From assembly GCA_964496275.1 (NCBI GenBank), contig CAZBYL010000013.1, positions 1 to 46,808 of the forward strand: a stretch of 46,808 bases of DNA, written 5' to 3'. The notes below the pieces were generated by a model that was given only the letters and a program-made list of their open reading frames with translations, searched no databases and was not told the DNA's origin. Each line of letters begins with the position of its first letter. Position 1 is the first letter of the stretch. The translations under genes were made by a program, and so were the position numbers. This stretch comes from CAZBYL01 sp964496275. GTDB lineage: Bacteria > Synergistota > Synergistia > Synergistales > Synergistaceae. Below, piece by piece: positions 30,427 through 39,858 of this stretch.

Positions 30427-31749
30427 TTGCAGGTTCGTACTTCTTATAAAGTAGAAAAAGTTATCGTTACAGGGTTCCTGCTGGTTATACTGGTGGGAGC
30501 CCTTCTCTTATGGTTTTCCAATAATTTTGTGTACGGGCTCCCCCTGTCCGCAACTGACTCCCTTTTTCTTGCAACCTCGGCCGTATGTGTAACCGGACTC
30601 TCGACAATATCGATTGCTTCGGATATGGGCAGAGCGACGCAGGTCATTCTGCTTATGCTTATACAGGTGGGCGGTCTTGGGTTTATGACCGGAATGATGC
30701 TGATTACCATGGCGGTCGGAAGGCGAATAGGGATAAAGAGCAGGATATTTTTTCTTGGCGGTCTCGGAGTTGAGGGAGTTCAGGGCGCCGTAAAACTTCT
30801 TATGACGGTAATAAAATACACTCTGTTTTTTGAGGTTGCCGGAGCCGTCATATTCTTTGTCGGGTTCATGCTTCACGGTGAGGATATCGCTACATCGCTC
30901 TACTATGCCGTATTCCACTCCATAAGCTCGTTCTGCAATGCTGGGTTCTCCCCGATTGTGAACGGACTTCAGCCTTTTGCGTACTCAATAATCGTACCTG
31001 GTACGGCAATGCTCCTTATCGTCCTTGGCGGACTGGGATTTCCCGTATTTGCGGAATGTTGGAGCCATTTTGCGACAAAAAAGAGAATATCTCCGTATGC
31101 GAAGCTTGTTATCTCAATAACGGTAACCCTGATAGCTTTTGGCACCGGTATGATTCTGATATCGGACTGGAATACCGCGTTTAAGGGAATGCCTGTGTGG
31201 GCAAAAGTTTGGAACGCCCTTTTTGCAAGCGTGACAACAAGAACCGCGGGTTACGATACGGTAGCTCCAGGGGCCTTCTCCCACCTGGGGCAGGTCATAA
31301 TGATCTTCCTCATGGTAATAGGAGCTTCGCCCGCTTCCACGGGCGGCGGTATCAAGACCACTACAATCGCAGTGCTGGCCATCTCGGTATGGAATGAACT
31401 GCAGGGCAGAGAAGAATCCACCTTTATGCACAGAAAAATACCCGCCGCGTCCGAAAGGCGCGCTTTGGCGCTCACTGTAGTCTATGTGCTCACCTTCTTC
31501 TATGCCGCGGTGCTTCTGACATTCCTTGAAGATATGCCGTTTAGTGCGATAATATTCGAAACTGCGTCGGCAATAGGCACGGTCGGACTCACAGTCGGAA
31601 TAACGCAGGATTTCTCAATTCCTGGCAAGTTTGTGCTCATTGCGCTGATGTTTTGGGGCAGGGTCGGTATCTTGTCTTTCTTCGCTTCCGTCATAGCTTC
31701 TGAGAAGGGGCCGGAAATCAAGTATCCCGAGACACATATCCCAATATAG
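30427..31749 (+). CDS. ktrB: Ktr/Trk-type potassium uptake channel subunit (KtrB)
   Basis: A 440-residue membrane protein of the TrkH/KtrB superfamily. It shows the four-fold M1-P-M2 layout, with pore-loop segments such as ATSAVCVTGLSTI, SSFCNAGFSPI, TRTAGYDTV and SAIGTVGLTVG, each with a selectivity-filter glycine. The cytosolic partner gene ktrA follows. KtrAB imports K+ coupled to Na+ during osmotic adaptation. The start is TTG with GAGGGTG upstream. Its position directly after rplT is unusual and suggests co-transcription with ribosomal protein genes. Confidence 0.92.
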   Translation: MQVRTSYKVEKVIVTGFLLVILVGALLLWFSNNFVYGLPLSATDSLFLATSAVCVTGLSTISIASDMGRATQVILLMLIQVGGLGFMTGMMLITMAVGRRIGIKSRIFFLGGLGVEGVQGAVKLLMTVIKYTLFFEVAGAVIFFVGFMLHGEDIATSLYYAVFHSISSFCNAGFSPIVNGLQPFAYSIIVPGTAMLLIVLGGLGFPVFAECWSHFATKKRISPYAKLVISITVTLIAFGTGMILISDWNTAFKGMPVWAKVWNALFASVTTRTAGYDTVAPGAFSHLGQVIMIFLMVIGASPASTGGGIKTTTIAVLAISVWNELQGREESTFMHRKIPAASERRALALTVVYVLTFFYAAVLLTFLEDMPFSAIIFETASAIGTVGLTVGITQDFSIPGKFVLIALMFWGRVGILSFFASVIASEKGPEIKYPETHIPI

Positions 31750-31781
31750 TTTAAATCAATACATATCGGAGGGAATAAGCT

Positions 31782-32486
31782 GTGGATAAAAAAACTTTTC
31801 TTGTCGTAGGTCTGGGACGCTACGGCTCGTCGCTTTGCGAAAAGTTGTCCGAGCTCGGCCAGACGGTTATCGGAGTTGACAGCATGGCTGCTCCGGTAAC
31901 GGAAATGTCTGATAAAATTGATGTCGCAGCTCAGCTTGATGTGGCTGACGAAGCCTCTCTTGTCAAGGTTGGAGCCAAAGAAGTCGATGTTGCTGTAGTA
32001 ACGATAGGCGAGGCAATAGAGAAGAGCATCTTGTGCGCCTCAATTCTGGTGGATTTGGGAGTTCCCTTTGTCATAGCAAGGGCGGCAAATCCGCTACATG
32101 CAAAGGTTTTAAGACGAGTAGGCGTACACAAAATAGTATCGCCGGAGTTTGACATGGGACGCAGATCCGCGGAAAACCTGGTCTTTCCCTGGTACGCAAA
32201 TTTCAATAGAATTGACGGCGGCGACTTTGTGCTCGGCAAAGTCTCTCCCATTGCCGAAATGGTGGGGAAGAACATGTCCGAACTCAGATTTTCGCAGCGT
32301 TACAACGTTATAGTAATGCTTATAGAATCGAACGGAGTGCAGTCCGCCCCATCTCCCAGCAGACCTTTCAATTCTGACGACAGGCTGTGGGTGCTGGGAC
32401 ACATGAATGACGTAGACAAACTCGTACCGAAAGAGGCGTCCGATATATCAAACTTGAATGAACTGACTTTGTCCGAAGAGCAGTAA
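31782..32486 (+). CDS. ktrA: Ktr/Trk potassium uptake regulatory subunit (KtrA, RCK protein)
   Basis: A 234-residue cytosolic gating subunit. The N-terminal RCK/TrkA-N Rossmann domain begins with FLVVGLGRYGSSLCEKL, binding ATP/ADP or NAD(H), and includes the acidic VDSMAAPV turn. A TrkA-C domain follows (about 145-225). A GTG start lies 8 bases after GGAGGG. It forms a ring that opens the KtrB channel on ATP binding. It is 32 bases downstream of ktrB and 32 bases before pheS. Confidence 0.92.
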   Translation: MDKKTFLVVGLGRYGSSLCEKLSELGQTVIGVDSMAAPVTEMSDKIDVAAQLDVADEASLVKVGAKEVDVAVVTIGEAIEKSILCASILVDLGVPFVIARAANPLHAKVLRRVGVHKIVSPEFDMGRRSAENLVFPWYANFNRIDGGDFVLGKVSPIAEMVGKNMSELRFSQRYNVIVMLIESNGVQSAPSPSRPFNSDDRLWVLGHMNDVDKLVPKEASDISNLNELTLSEEQ

Positions 32487-32518
32487 CATCGCGGGACAAA
32501 AATTGGAGGAATGGTCAA

Positions 32519-33616
32519 GTGTTGGAAGAACTTAACGAACTCAGAAAATCCGGAGCCGCTGCAATAGCCGAATCGGGATTACTGGAAAAACTTGAGCAGC
32601 TCAGGAAGTCCGGCATGGAAAAAATAGAAAAAACATCCATACCCGACGAACTCCAGCTCGTGCGAGCCAATCTCCTGGGGCGCAAAGGCGAGGTCACGGA
32701 AATACTTAAAAGCGTAGGGCAAGCCTCGCCGGAACTCAGAAAAGTTCTGGGACAGGCCGCAAACGAAGTCAAACAGATACTTTCAGACGCGATAGACAAA
32801 CGGGGCGAAACACTTCTCGATACAGCTTCGTCTGTTAAGGGAGAGGCGGACATAACATTGCCCGGAGTTGTTCCCTTTGAGGGCGGTCTGCACCCGATCA
32901 CGCAGATGTGCTACGACCTGAATGATGCCTTTCGCTCTCTCGGTTTTGAAGTATTTTCCGAGCCTGAAATTACAAGCGAGCTCTTTGCATTCGACAATCT
33001 AAATTTTGCCCCGGAACACCCGGCGCGTGAAAGCATGGATACCTACTGGCTTAAAGGGCATGACGAAGAGCGCGGCGCAAAACGCCTCTGCCTCCGTCCT
33101 CACCTTACGGGCGCAAGCGTCCGCTACCTTAGGGAGCATGGGGCTCCCGCACGTTTTGTCTATCCGGGGCGCGTCTACCGCAACGAAACCACGGATGCAC
33201 GCCACGAACGGGCCTTTTTCCAGTATGAGGCGCTTATCGTAGACAAAGATTTCTCTTTCGCATCGGGTAAAGTTCTGGTCAAAACAATACTGGACAAGGT
33301 GTTCGGACGTGATGTCGAAGTTCGCATGAGAGTCGGCTTCTTCCCGTTTGTCGAACCCGGATTTGAAATTGATATGCGTTGTCTGGTATGCGGCGGAGAG
33401 GGCTGCAAGGTCTGCAAGCACGTAGGCTGGATAGAGGTAATGCCCGGCGGCACTCCTCACCCCAACGTCCTTAAAGCGGCAGGGCTTGACCCGTCCGTAT
33501 GGTCCGGTTTCTACATCAACATCGGTCTTGACCGCCTTGTAATGATGCGTTACGGAGTGGACGATGTGCGCCTTTTCCACAGCGCCGACCTGCGCTTCCT
33601 CAATCAATTCAAATAG
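32519..33616 (+). CDS. pheS: Phenylalanyl-tRNA synthetase alpha subunit
   Basis: A 365-residue class II synthetase subunit carrying the active site. An N-terminal coiled-coil (about 1-95; its opening has a repeated LRKSG motif) binds tRNA. The catalytic core shows HPITQMCYDLNDAFRSLGFEV, RPHLTGASVRYL, RVYRNETTDARHERAFFQYEAL (motif 2 region) and GLDRLVMMRYGVDDVR (motif 3). A CxxCx4CxxC insertion (CLVCGGEGCKVC) could bind zinc, a variant present in many bacterial PheS as I recall. GTG start, 9 bases after GGAGG. pheT follows after 12 bases. Confidence 0.97.
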   Translation: MLEELNELRKSGAAAIAESGLLEKLEQLRKSGMEKIEKTSIPDELQLVRANLLGRKGEVTEILKSVGQASPELRKVLGQAANEVKQILSDAIDKRGETLLDTASSVKGEADITLPGVVPFEGGLHPITQMCYDLNDAFRSLGFEVFSEPEITSELFAFDNLNFAPEHPARESMDTYWLKGHDEERGAKRLCLRPHLTGASVRYLREHGAPARFVYPGRVYRNETTDARHERAFFQYEALIVDKDFSFASGKVLVKTILDKVFGRDVEVRMRVGFFPFVEPGFEIDMRCLVCGGEGCKVCKHVGWIEVMPGGTPHPNVLKAAGLDPSVWSGFYINIGLDRLVMMRYGVDDVRLFHSADLRFLNQFK

Positions 33617-33628
33617 GAGACGAGTGAT

Positions 33629-36055
33629 ATGAAACTTTCGCTTAATTGGATAAAGAAGTACGTTGATCTGCCTGATATTCCCATGTCAAAGCTCTCTTAC
33701 GACCTTACCATGTGTACCGTGGAGGTTGAGGATGCGGTAAGTCTCTCCGACAGCCTCAGCGGCCTTGTGGTGGGCAGAATACTGACGGTTGAGCCGCACC
33801 CGGATGCGGACAAGCTCCGTATATGCACTGTCGATACAGGAGAACTTGCGCCGAGCCTTATCGTCTGCGGCGGAGTAAACCTCGCTCCGAATCAGAAAGT
33901 TGCCGTCGCAAAGCCCGGTGCATGGGTCCGCTGGCACGGCGAGGGGGAGCCTGTAGAGATAAAGCCCGCCAAACTTCGCGGAGTGATGAGCTACGGCATG
34001 ATATGTTCCTCGGGTGAAATCGGACTGGGAGACCTCTTCCCAACCACCATGCACGCCGAGATAATGGATCTCACCGCTTTTGACGCAGCCCCGGGCACAC
34101 CTCTTGCGGATGCTTTGGATTTGAACGACGTGATCCTTGAAATAGACAACAAATCTATGACAAACCGCCCCGACCTGTGGGGTCACTACGGAATGGCAAG
34201 GGAACTTGCCGCCATATACGGATGCAGCCTGAAAGAGATAGAACCGGCGGAACTTCCGAGCGGGAGCGACGGGCTTTCCGTATCCATAGACTGCACAGAG
34301 CGCTGCTCACGCTATGCGGGACTTGTCATAAAAGGCGTTAAGACGATACCATCCCCGTTCGCCGTGCAGAGCCTTCTCTGGAGAGTCGGCGTGAGACCCA
34401 TCAGCCTGCCGGTGGACATTACAAACTACGTCATGCTTGCCACAGGCCAGCCGACGCATGGTTTTGACAAAACACACATAAAGGGCGCCATTCACGTCAG
34501 AACAGCGGCGGAGGGAGAAAAACTCGAACTTCTCGACGGATCTCTCCTTGAGCTCACAAAAGAAGATCTTGTGATAGCGGACGAAAGCAACCCCGTAGCC
34601 CTTGCCGGCATAATGGGCGGAAAACTTGACTCCATCCTTCCCGAAACGACTGATATCATCCTCGAAGTCGCGAACTTCCACCCGTTGAGCGTTCGCCGTA
34701 CGGCGCAGCGCTTTGACGTGCGCACCGAAGCCTCTTCCCGCTTTGAAAAGGGAATTGACCCGCAGCGTGTCGATGATGCGGTAGCTATCGCCGTAAACAT
34801 GTTCAAGACGGAATTCCCTGATGCGAAGGTCACAGGATATGCAGACGCCTATCCCGTGCCGCTTCCCAATTCGGTAGTTGAAGTCTCGCTTGACTTCCTT
34901 CGCAAGAGACTGGGGCGCGAGCTCAGTGGGGAAGAGGTATCCTCAACCCTGGGGCTGCTCGGCTTCAAAGTCTCGGTGGACAACGATAAAATAACAGCTA
35001 CTGCGCCTTCATGGCGTTCGACAGGCGACATATCGCTTCCCGATGACATTCTCGAAGAAATAGCAAGGCTTATGGGATACGAGAACTTTGAATTTAAAGC
35101 GCCCACAGTCAAATTGGAGAAGGCGATTAACCAGCGAAGCAGTGACATGGAACGCTCAATAAGAGAATACCTCGCTTTCCGCTGCAACATGCAGGAGATA
35201 TTCACATATCCCTGGCTGGAAGATGAATACATCGCGGCTTCGGGCGCGGATACGTCGGAAATGTTGGCGCTCAGCACACCCCCCGCACCGGACGAAAGCC
35301 GTTTGCGCTCCACTCTTGTTCCCGGACTTCTGAAAGCGGCATTCACAAACCTTCGCTACTATGACTCGTTCCGCGTATTTGAACTGACTCAGGTATTCTT
35401 CGACAGGGACTATAAGTCAATAAGCGGTACAGAAGAACTTCTTCCCGGAATGGCGCGTCACCTGGGCGCTGCATTTGTCGGCGAGGACGCACGCACTCTC
35501 TTCCGCGAGGCCAAAGGTGTTGTCGAATACATGCACAGAGGCGTGCAGATGGAAGCGCTCTCATTTGCCCAGGTCAAAAAGCCTGTGTGGGCGGAGGATA
35601 AACTCTGGATTAACATACTCGCCGGCGAAGAAGTTATAGGCGACATGGGACTGGTATCACCCAAAGCCGCGCGTGATGCCGGAATCAAACGCAACATGGC
35701 TGTAATATTTGAGCTTGACGTTGAAAAGCTGACGCCGCTTGCCTCAAGGCAGAACACGTTCAAGCACCTTCCCGCGTATCCTCTCGTTGACTTCGACCTC
35801 TCTGTCGCATTTGACGAAAAAGTTACATGGAAAGAGATATATGCTGTCGTCTCTGCCGCGGAGCTTGTAAAAGACGTTCGCTTTGTAGATGAATACAGAG
35901 GCTCGCAGGTCGGCGACGGCAGAAAGTCTGTCACCTTCCGAACATGGATAGGTTCCGGCGAAGGAACTCTCACCTCGGACAAAATAGAGACTGTCACCAA
36001 GCAGATGGTCAAGAAGCTAACGAAAAAATTCGGCGGAGATGTAAGGGGAGCCTGA
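33629..36055 (+). CDS. pheT: Phenylalanyl-tRNA synthetase beta subunit
   Basis: An 808-residue subunit of the alpha2beta2 enzyme. Domain order is a tRNA-binding EMAP-like domain (about 40-150), the B3/B4 editing domain (about 205-380), B5 (about 400-470), a catalytic-like core (to about 690) and the ferredoxin-fold anticodon-binding domain (about 715-805, HLPAYPLVDFDLSVAFDEKVTW). It edits mischarged Tyr-tRNA-Phe and recognises the anticodon. AGGAGACGAGTG precedes the ATG. It is probably the last gene of the infC-ktr-phe transcript. Confidence 0.97.
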   Translation: MKLSLNWIKKYVDLPDIPMSKLSYDLTMCTVEVEDAVSLSDSLSGLVVGRILTVEPHPDADKLRICTVDTGELAPSLIVCGGVNLAPNQKVAVAKPGAWVRWHGEGEPVEIKPAKLRGVMSYGMICSSGEIGLGDLFPTTMHAEIMDLTAFDAAPGTPLADALDLNDVILEIDNKSMTNRPDLWGHYGMARELAAIYGCSLKEIEPAELPSGSDGLSVSIDCTERCSRYAGLVIKGVKTIPSPFAVQSLLWRVGVRPISLPVDITNYVMLATGQPTHGFDKTHIKGAIHVRTAAEGEKLELLDGSLLELTKEDLVIADESNPVALAGIMGGKLDSILPETTDIILEVANFHPLSVRRTAQRFDVRTEASSRFEKGIDPQRVDDAVAIAVNMFKTEFPDAKVTGYADAYPVPLPNSVVEVSLDFLRKRLGRELSGEEVSSTLGLLGFKVSVDNDKITATAPSWRSTGDISLPDDILEEIARLMGYENFEFKAPTVKLEKAINQRSSDMERSIREYLAFRCNMQEIFTYPWLEDEYIAASGADTSEMLALSTPPAPDESRLRSTLVPGLLKAAFTNLRYYDSFRVFELTQVFFDRDYKSISGTEELLPGMARHLGAAFVGEDARTLFREAKGVVEYMHRGVQMEALSFAQVKKPVWAEDKLWINILAGEEVIGDMGLVSPKAARDAGIKRNMAVIFELDVEKLTPLASRQNTFKHLPAYPLVDFDLSVAFDEKVTWKEIYAVVSAAELVKDVRFVDEYRGSQVGDGRKSVTFRTWIGSGEGTLTSDKIETVTKQMVKKLTKKFGGDVRGA

Positions 36056-36096
36056 TTTCTCGCTGATAAACAACGTTTTTAAGCAAAAAACACTGT

Positions 36097-36141
36097 CAGC
36101 CTCCTTTCGTCATAATTAAAATACGAAGGAGGCTGTATAAT
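36097..36141 (+). promoter_or_regulatory. Strong hairpin after pheT overlapping a TATAAT
   Basis: CAGCCTCCTTTCGT (36097-36110) and ACGAAGGAGGCTG (36123-36135) pair with one bulge. No T-tract follows; instead TATAAT (36136-36141) begins immediately. It may end the pheT transcript inefficiently or lie within the promoter of the cell-division genes. Confidence 0.5.
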
Positions 36142-36197
36142 TATATTATGAAGCCGATTGGCGGCGCTGAAACCAAAAACATCCCGGGGGTGCTATT

Positions 36198-36467
36198 ATG
36201 AACCAGCAATTTGACCAGATTGAGAATGCTCTTTCAAAATTGGAAACACTTGTTGCGCAGCTTAAGATCGAAAGAGACGAACTTACAAAAGAGGCGGCGG
36301 AACTCAGAGGCATCATAGACGACAGAGACCTTGAAATACTGCAGCTTCAGGAAGACGCAGAAAAGAGAAAACAGGACTGTGAGGGCGAGAAAGCTGAGAT
36401 TTCAAGCAAGCTCCAGCTTATCTTGGGACGCGTACAGTCAATCGGTGCTCCGGAAGATAAGGACTAA
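36198..36467 (+). CDS. Small coiled-coil protein, ZapB-like
   Basis: An 89-residue protein predicted to be almost entirely coiled coil (heptads from about residue 5 to 75: IENALSKLETLVAQLKIERDELTKEAAELRGIIDD). Size and helical content resemble ZapB, which forms filaments at the division septum through ZapA. Coiled-coil composition alone is weak evidence, so the name rests largely on position: the next gene is zapA-like. GGGGGTG lies 5 bases before the ATG. Confidence 0.65.
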   Translation: MNQQFDQIENALSKLETLVAQLKIERDELTKEAAELRGIIDDRDLEILQLQEDAEKRKQDCEGEKAEISSKLQLILGRVQSIGAPEDKD

Positions 36468-36493
36468 CGCGCGGATAAGCGCAGTCTGACGCC

Positions 36494-36787
36494 ATGGCTG
36501 ATATCGCCGGTATGGGAGAACTGCGGGAAATAGTAAAACTTGACGAAGGAAAATACTCCTTTTTTGTGGGGCGTGAAAAATATACGCTCAACACACCCCT
36601 GAAAGAGGATGAGTTTCGGCGTGTCGTTTCCTGTGTGCAGGAACTAGTCGCATCGTTTCCGGCAAACCTAAGCCAGGACGAACGTCTCTTCCTTGCGCTC
36701 ATATCTCTTTCTCATAAACTGGATGTGCTTGGCTGCCGCGTATCGCTTCTGGCGGATAAAATAAGCGCGAATGCGGATAAGGAGTAA
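36494..36787 (+). CDS. zapA: Cell division protein ZapA-like
   Basis: A 97-residue protein. The segment FFVGREKYTLNTPLKEDEFRRVVSCV, followed by LSQDERLFLALISLSHKLD and a C-terminal helix, matches the small ZapA family. ZapA bundles FtsZ filaments at midcell. No clear ribosome binding site precedes the ATG. It sits between a ZapB-like coiled-coil gene and cvpA. The order pheST-zapA-cvpA-mutS2 recalls the Bacillus subtilis region where rnhC and polX are interspersed; those two are absent here. Confidence 0.72.
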   Translation: MADIAGMGELREIVKLDEGKYSFFVGREKYTLNTPLKEDEFRRVVSCVQELVASFPANLSQDERLFLALISLSHKLDVLGCRVSLLADKISANADKE

Positions 36788-36789
36788 CT

Positions 36790-37368
36790 ATGGATTTTGC
36801 CGGCTGGCACGTTTTGGACATATTTTTCATCATATTGGGCTGTTATTTTGTCGTAAGAGGGTGCTTTCGCGGATTTGTCGGCGAAATGCTCACACTGTGC
36901 GGTTTCTTCCTATCCTTTTACGTATCTTTTAAATTTTCGGGACGGGTGGCCTCAGCCATTTCTGACGCTGCGGGGTTTAACCACGCAGTATCTCAAATTG
37001 CCGCGATAATCTCTATATGGCTCGTAATCGCAATAATCGTTGCCATACTCAGACACGCCATGCGCGGTATCCTTTCGGCGATAAGCCTCGGAGGAATGGA
37101 CACTTTGCTCGGCATCGTTTCGGGGCTTCTCAAAACTGTCGTTGCTGTCTACGTATTCCTTGTCGCGGGGCTGCTCCTTGCCCCTGTTGTCAATCCGACA
37201 TGGATGACCGACAGCGACCTTTTGCGCTATGCGGGCAGAAGGTGGCCCGGGGTGCGCGAGATGCTCATTGACTTTGAAATACTTCCCGAAGTTAAAGGGC
37301 TTCCCGGCGGTACTCTTGAGCAAATACTTCGCCCATACAGAACAGGCTCGGAAGATCCCAGAAAGTAG
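36790..37368 (+). CDS. cvpA: CvpA-family membrane protein
   Basis: A 192-residue protein with four hydrophobic helices (about 7-25, 30-50, 70-92, 112-135) and a soluble C-terminus. The N-terminal DIFFIILGCYFVVRGCFRGF and GMDTLLGIVSGLLKTVVAVYVF segments are typical of CvpA, named for colicin V production; its general role in envelope homeostasis is unclear. AGGAG precedes the ATG. It starts 2 bases after zapA and ends 6 bases before mutS2, indicating one operon. Confidence 0.85.
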   Translation: MDFAGWHVLDIFFIILGCYFVVRGCFRGFVGEMLTLCGFFLSFYVSFKFSGRVASAISDAAGFNHAVSQIAAIISIWLVIAIIVAILRHAMRGILSAISLGGMDTLLGIVSGLLKTVVAVYVFLVAGLLLAPVVNPTWMTDSDLLRYAGRRWPGVREMLIDFEILPEVKGLPGGTLEQILRPYRTGSEDPRK

Positions 37369-37374
37369 ACAAAC

Positions 37375-39738
37375 ATGTATATAGAAAAAAATGCTTACAC
37401 AAGCCTGGAAATTAACAAAATAATATCCATTATCACAAAACACTGCCGCAGTGAGCTCGGAGTTATAGTTGCGGGCGCTGCGAAGCCCGCCTCTGATATT
37501 GCGGAACTTAAACTGAGACAGGATGTCTTTGCCGCTGTCGAAGACTACAGAGAAAAAAAAGGCGAACTTCCGTGGCATAACGGTCTTGCGTCAGTCTCGC
37601 TCTTTCTGATGGAAGCGGAAGAGAGCGGCCTGCTTACGGGAGAAGAACTGCTCAAATTCAGATTCATGCTCACACTTGCGGGAAAACTCAAAGAAGTTTT
37701 AAATTCCGAAAAAGAGAACTACCCGCCGTTCAACCTTCTGATAAAGGACATCAGAGACTTTTCCGAGGAAACGGAAGCTCTGTCGGTTATTGACGACGAC
37801 GGCCGCATATACGACAACGCCACGGAAAAACTGAAAGAAATTCGTTCGGAAATGAGAACGCTTAGAGAGACAATACGCAGAAAAGGACACGCGATACTGA
37901 ACGACCCGTCCATATCCTCAATGCTGCAGGAACGTGTGCTCACACTCAGAAACGGACGCCACGCCTTCCTGGTCCGGCAGGACGCTCTCAGCCTCTTCCC
38001 AGGTATAGTCGTTGACAGATCCGGTTCCGGAAACAGCGTATACATGGAACCTCACTCACTCCTGCGCCTAAATAATGAATTCTCGTCGGCAAAAAGCGCG
38101 GAGCTTCACGAAGAACAAAAAATACTGCGCGCCCTGACGGCGAAAATGCTCAAAAGAGAGAGAGCCATTCTTGATGCTGAAAATGTATTGGGAACAATGG
38201 ATCTCTTTTACGCTCTGTCGGAAAAAATGCGCATAGACAGATGGAGACTGCCGCGCATAGCAAACAAAAGCCTCTTTAACTTTAAAGGAGCAAAACACCC
38301 GCTTCTCCAGGGAAAAGCCGTCCCAATAGACATAAGCTCGGGTGACAAATTCAGAATACTTGTAATAACAGGTCCGAACACGGGCGGAAAGACTGTCGCA
38401 CTTAAAACTGCGGGAGTCTGTATTGCGCTTGCATGGCTCGGATTTCCTCTGCCGGCGGAAGAAGGCTCGGTGATAGGGGACATAGGAGAACTCTTCGCAG
38501 ACATCGGTGATGAACAGAGCATAGAACAGAGCTTGTCCACCTTCAGCGCACACGTCAACCACATAACGGAAATAATCTCAAAGGTGACATCACGTTCCGT
38601 CGTCATGCTGGACGAGCTGGGAGCCGGAACAGACCCTGATGAGGGAGCCGCTCTCGGCATAGCCTTGCTTGACTGGCTGCGAAGCAAAGGCGCGCTCGTT
38701 CTCGCCACGACACACCACAACCCGATAAAAAGATACGCGCTCACAACGGAAAACGTCGAAACGGCAAGCGTCGAATTCAATACCGCAACGCTCTCTCCCA
38801 CATACAGAATACTCACAGGAATCCCCGGACGCAGCAATGCCCTGCTCATCGCGGGAAAACTCGGTATGCCTGCGGATATCATAAAAAGAGCCGAAGAGGC
38901 GATGAACGGGAACGAAATATCCATGGAAGACCTTATAGGCGAGCTTCACGACAAACGCGCCGCTCTCGAAAAAGAGAGTACGGAAGTCGAACGTTCGCGG
39001 CGCAAACTGGAATCCCTCAAAAATGATTATGAATCAAAAATCAAAGCTATAGAGGAAAAAAGAGACGCCCTCATAGCAAATGCGGATAAAAAAGCCCTCA
39101 GTATCGTACGCAACGCCGAGGACTCTGCGCGTGCTCTCATAAAAAACATGGAAACAGCCGATGCGGAATCTTCCGCAAGACGGGAACTTGAAAAAAAGAG
39201 AAGCCACTTCCAAAAGATAGAAAAATCAGTGACAGAGAGAGAAGAACGAAAAATAGCCAAACAATCTGTTGCCGCGTCAGACGGCAAACTGAAAGAGGGA
39301 GACACAGTCCGCATAATAGGGACAAAAGGAACTGCCGTCGTAACGGAAGTAATGGGAAAAAAGGCAAAAGTGCGTTCCGGAGTTGTTGAATTGGAAGTTC
39401 CGCTCACAAAACTTGCGCTTGTCACAGGCAAAGAACTCGGAAAAGAGGCTCTTGCCCCTACTGTACAAATAAAAGTCTCCCGTCCGGTAGGCGTTCCGAG
39501 CTCGATAATGGTTCGCGGCATGACAATAGACGAAGCAATGCCTATGGTGGAACAGTACCTTGACCAAGCATACAGAGCGGGCTACGATTTGGTAACGGTC
39601 ATCCACGGACGCGGTGAAGGAATCCTGCGCCGCGAAGTTCAGGAACTATGCAAACGGACACCCTACATCGTTGAGCACAGCCTAGGGGGACCGGGCGAAG
39701 GCGGCTACGGGGTAACAATAGTGAGATTCAGAAAATAA
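37375..39738 (+). CDS. mutS2: Endonuclease MutS2
   Basis: A 787-residue MutS2 protein. It lacks the mismatch-recognition domain of MutS and begins with core/clamp helices. The ATPase domain has Walker A ITGPNTGGKT (about 331-340), VVMLDELGAGTDPDEGAALG (Walker B and signature) and an ATTHH switch. A long charged coiled coil (about 520-640) precedes a KOW-like segment and a C-terminal Smr domain (about 710-787) with HGRGEGILR. The usual LDLRG of Smr reads IMVRG here. MutS2 suppresses homologous recombination or splits collided ribosomes, depending on species. Weak ribosome binding site; likely coupled to cvpA. Confidence 0.95.
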   Translation: MYIEKNAYTSLEINKIISIITKHCRSELGVIVAGAAKPASDIAELKLRQDVFAAVEDYREKKGELPWHNGLASVSLFLMEAEESGLLTGEELLKFRFMLTLAGKLKEVLNSEKENYPPFNLLIKDIRDFSEETEALSVIDDDGRIYDNATEKLKEIRSEMRTLRETIRRKGHAILNDPSISSMLQERVLTLRNGRHAFLVRQDALSLFPGIVVDRSGSGNSVYMEPHSLLRLNNEFSSAKSAELHEEQKILRALTAKMLKRERAILDAENVLGTMDLFYALSEKMRIDRWRLPRIANKSLFNFKGAKHPLLQGKAVPIDISSGDKFRILVITGPNTGGKTVALKTAGVCIALAWLGFPLPAEEGSVIGDIGELFADIGDEQSIEQSLSTFSAHVNHITEIISKVTSRSVVMLDELGAGTDPDEGAALGIALLDWLRSKGALVLATTHHNPIKRYALTTENVETASVEFNTATLSPTYRILTGIPGRSNALLIAGKLGMPADIIKRAEEAMNGNEISMEDLIGELHDKRAALEKESTEVERSRRKLESLKNDYESKIKAIEEKRDALIANADKKALSIVRNAEDSARALIKNMETADAESSARRELEKKRSHFQKIEKSVTEREERKIAKQSVAASDGKLKEGDTVRIIGTKGTAVVTEVMGKKAKVRSGVVELEVPLTKLALVTGKELGKEALAPTVQIKVSRPVGVPSSIMVRGMTIDEAMPMVEQYLDQAYRAGYDLVTVIHGRGEGILRREVQELCKRTPYIVEHSLGGPGEGGYGVTIVRFRK

Positions 39739-39858
39739 CGTAGGCTTTTACTCCAAATTGCAGTGAATACTATATTAAAAGTGTTGACAGAGGTATAAAA
39801 TCTAGGTACTTGCAACTGTGAACCTAAAAATGATTCAAAGTCCATTGGAGGATGTATG

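Noticed and set aside
33374..33440. Novel zinc knuckle in PheS
   Set aside because: The CxxCx4CxxC insertion occurs in many bacterial PheS proteins as I recall, so it was noted in the annotation only.
37719..39606. Several antisense open frames opposite mutS2
   Set aside because: They have no ribosome binding sites or recognisable domains and overlap conserved MutS2 motifs.
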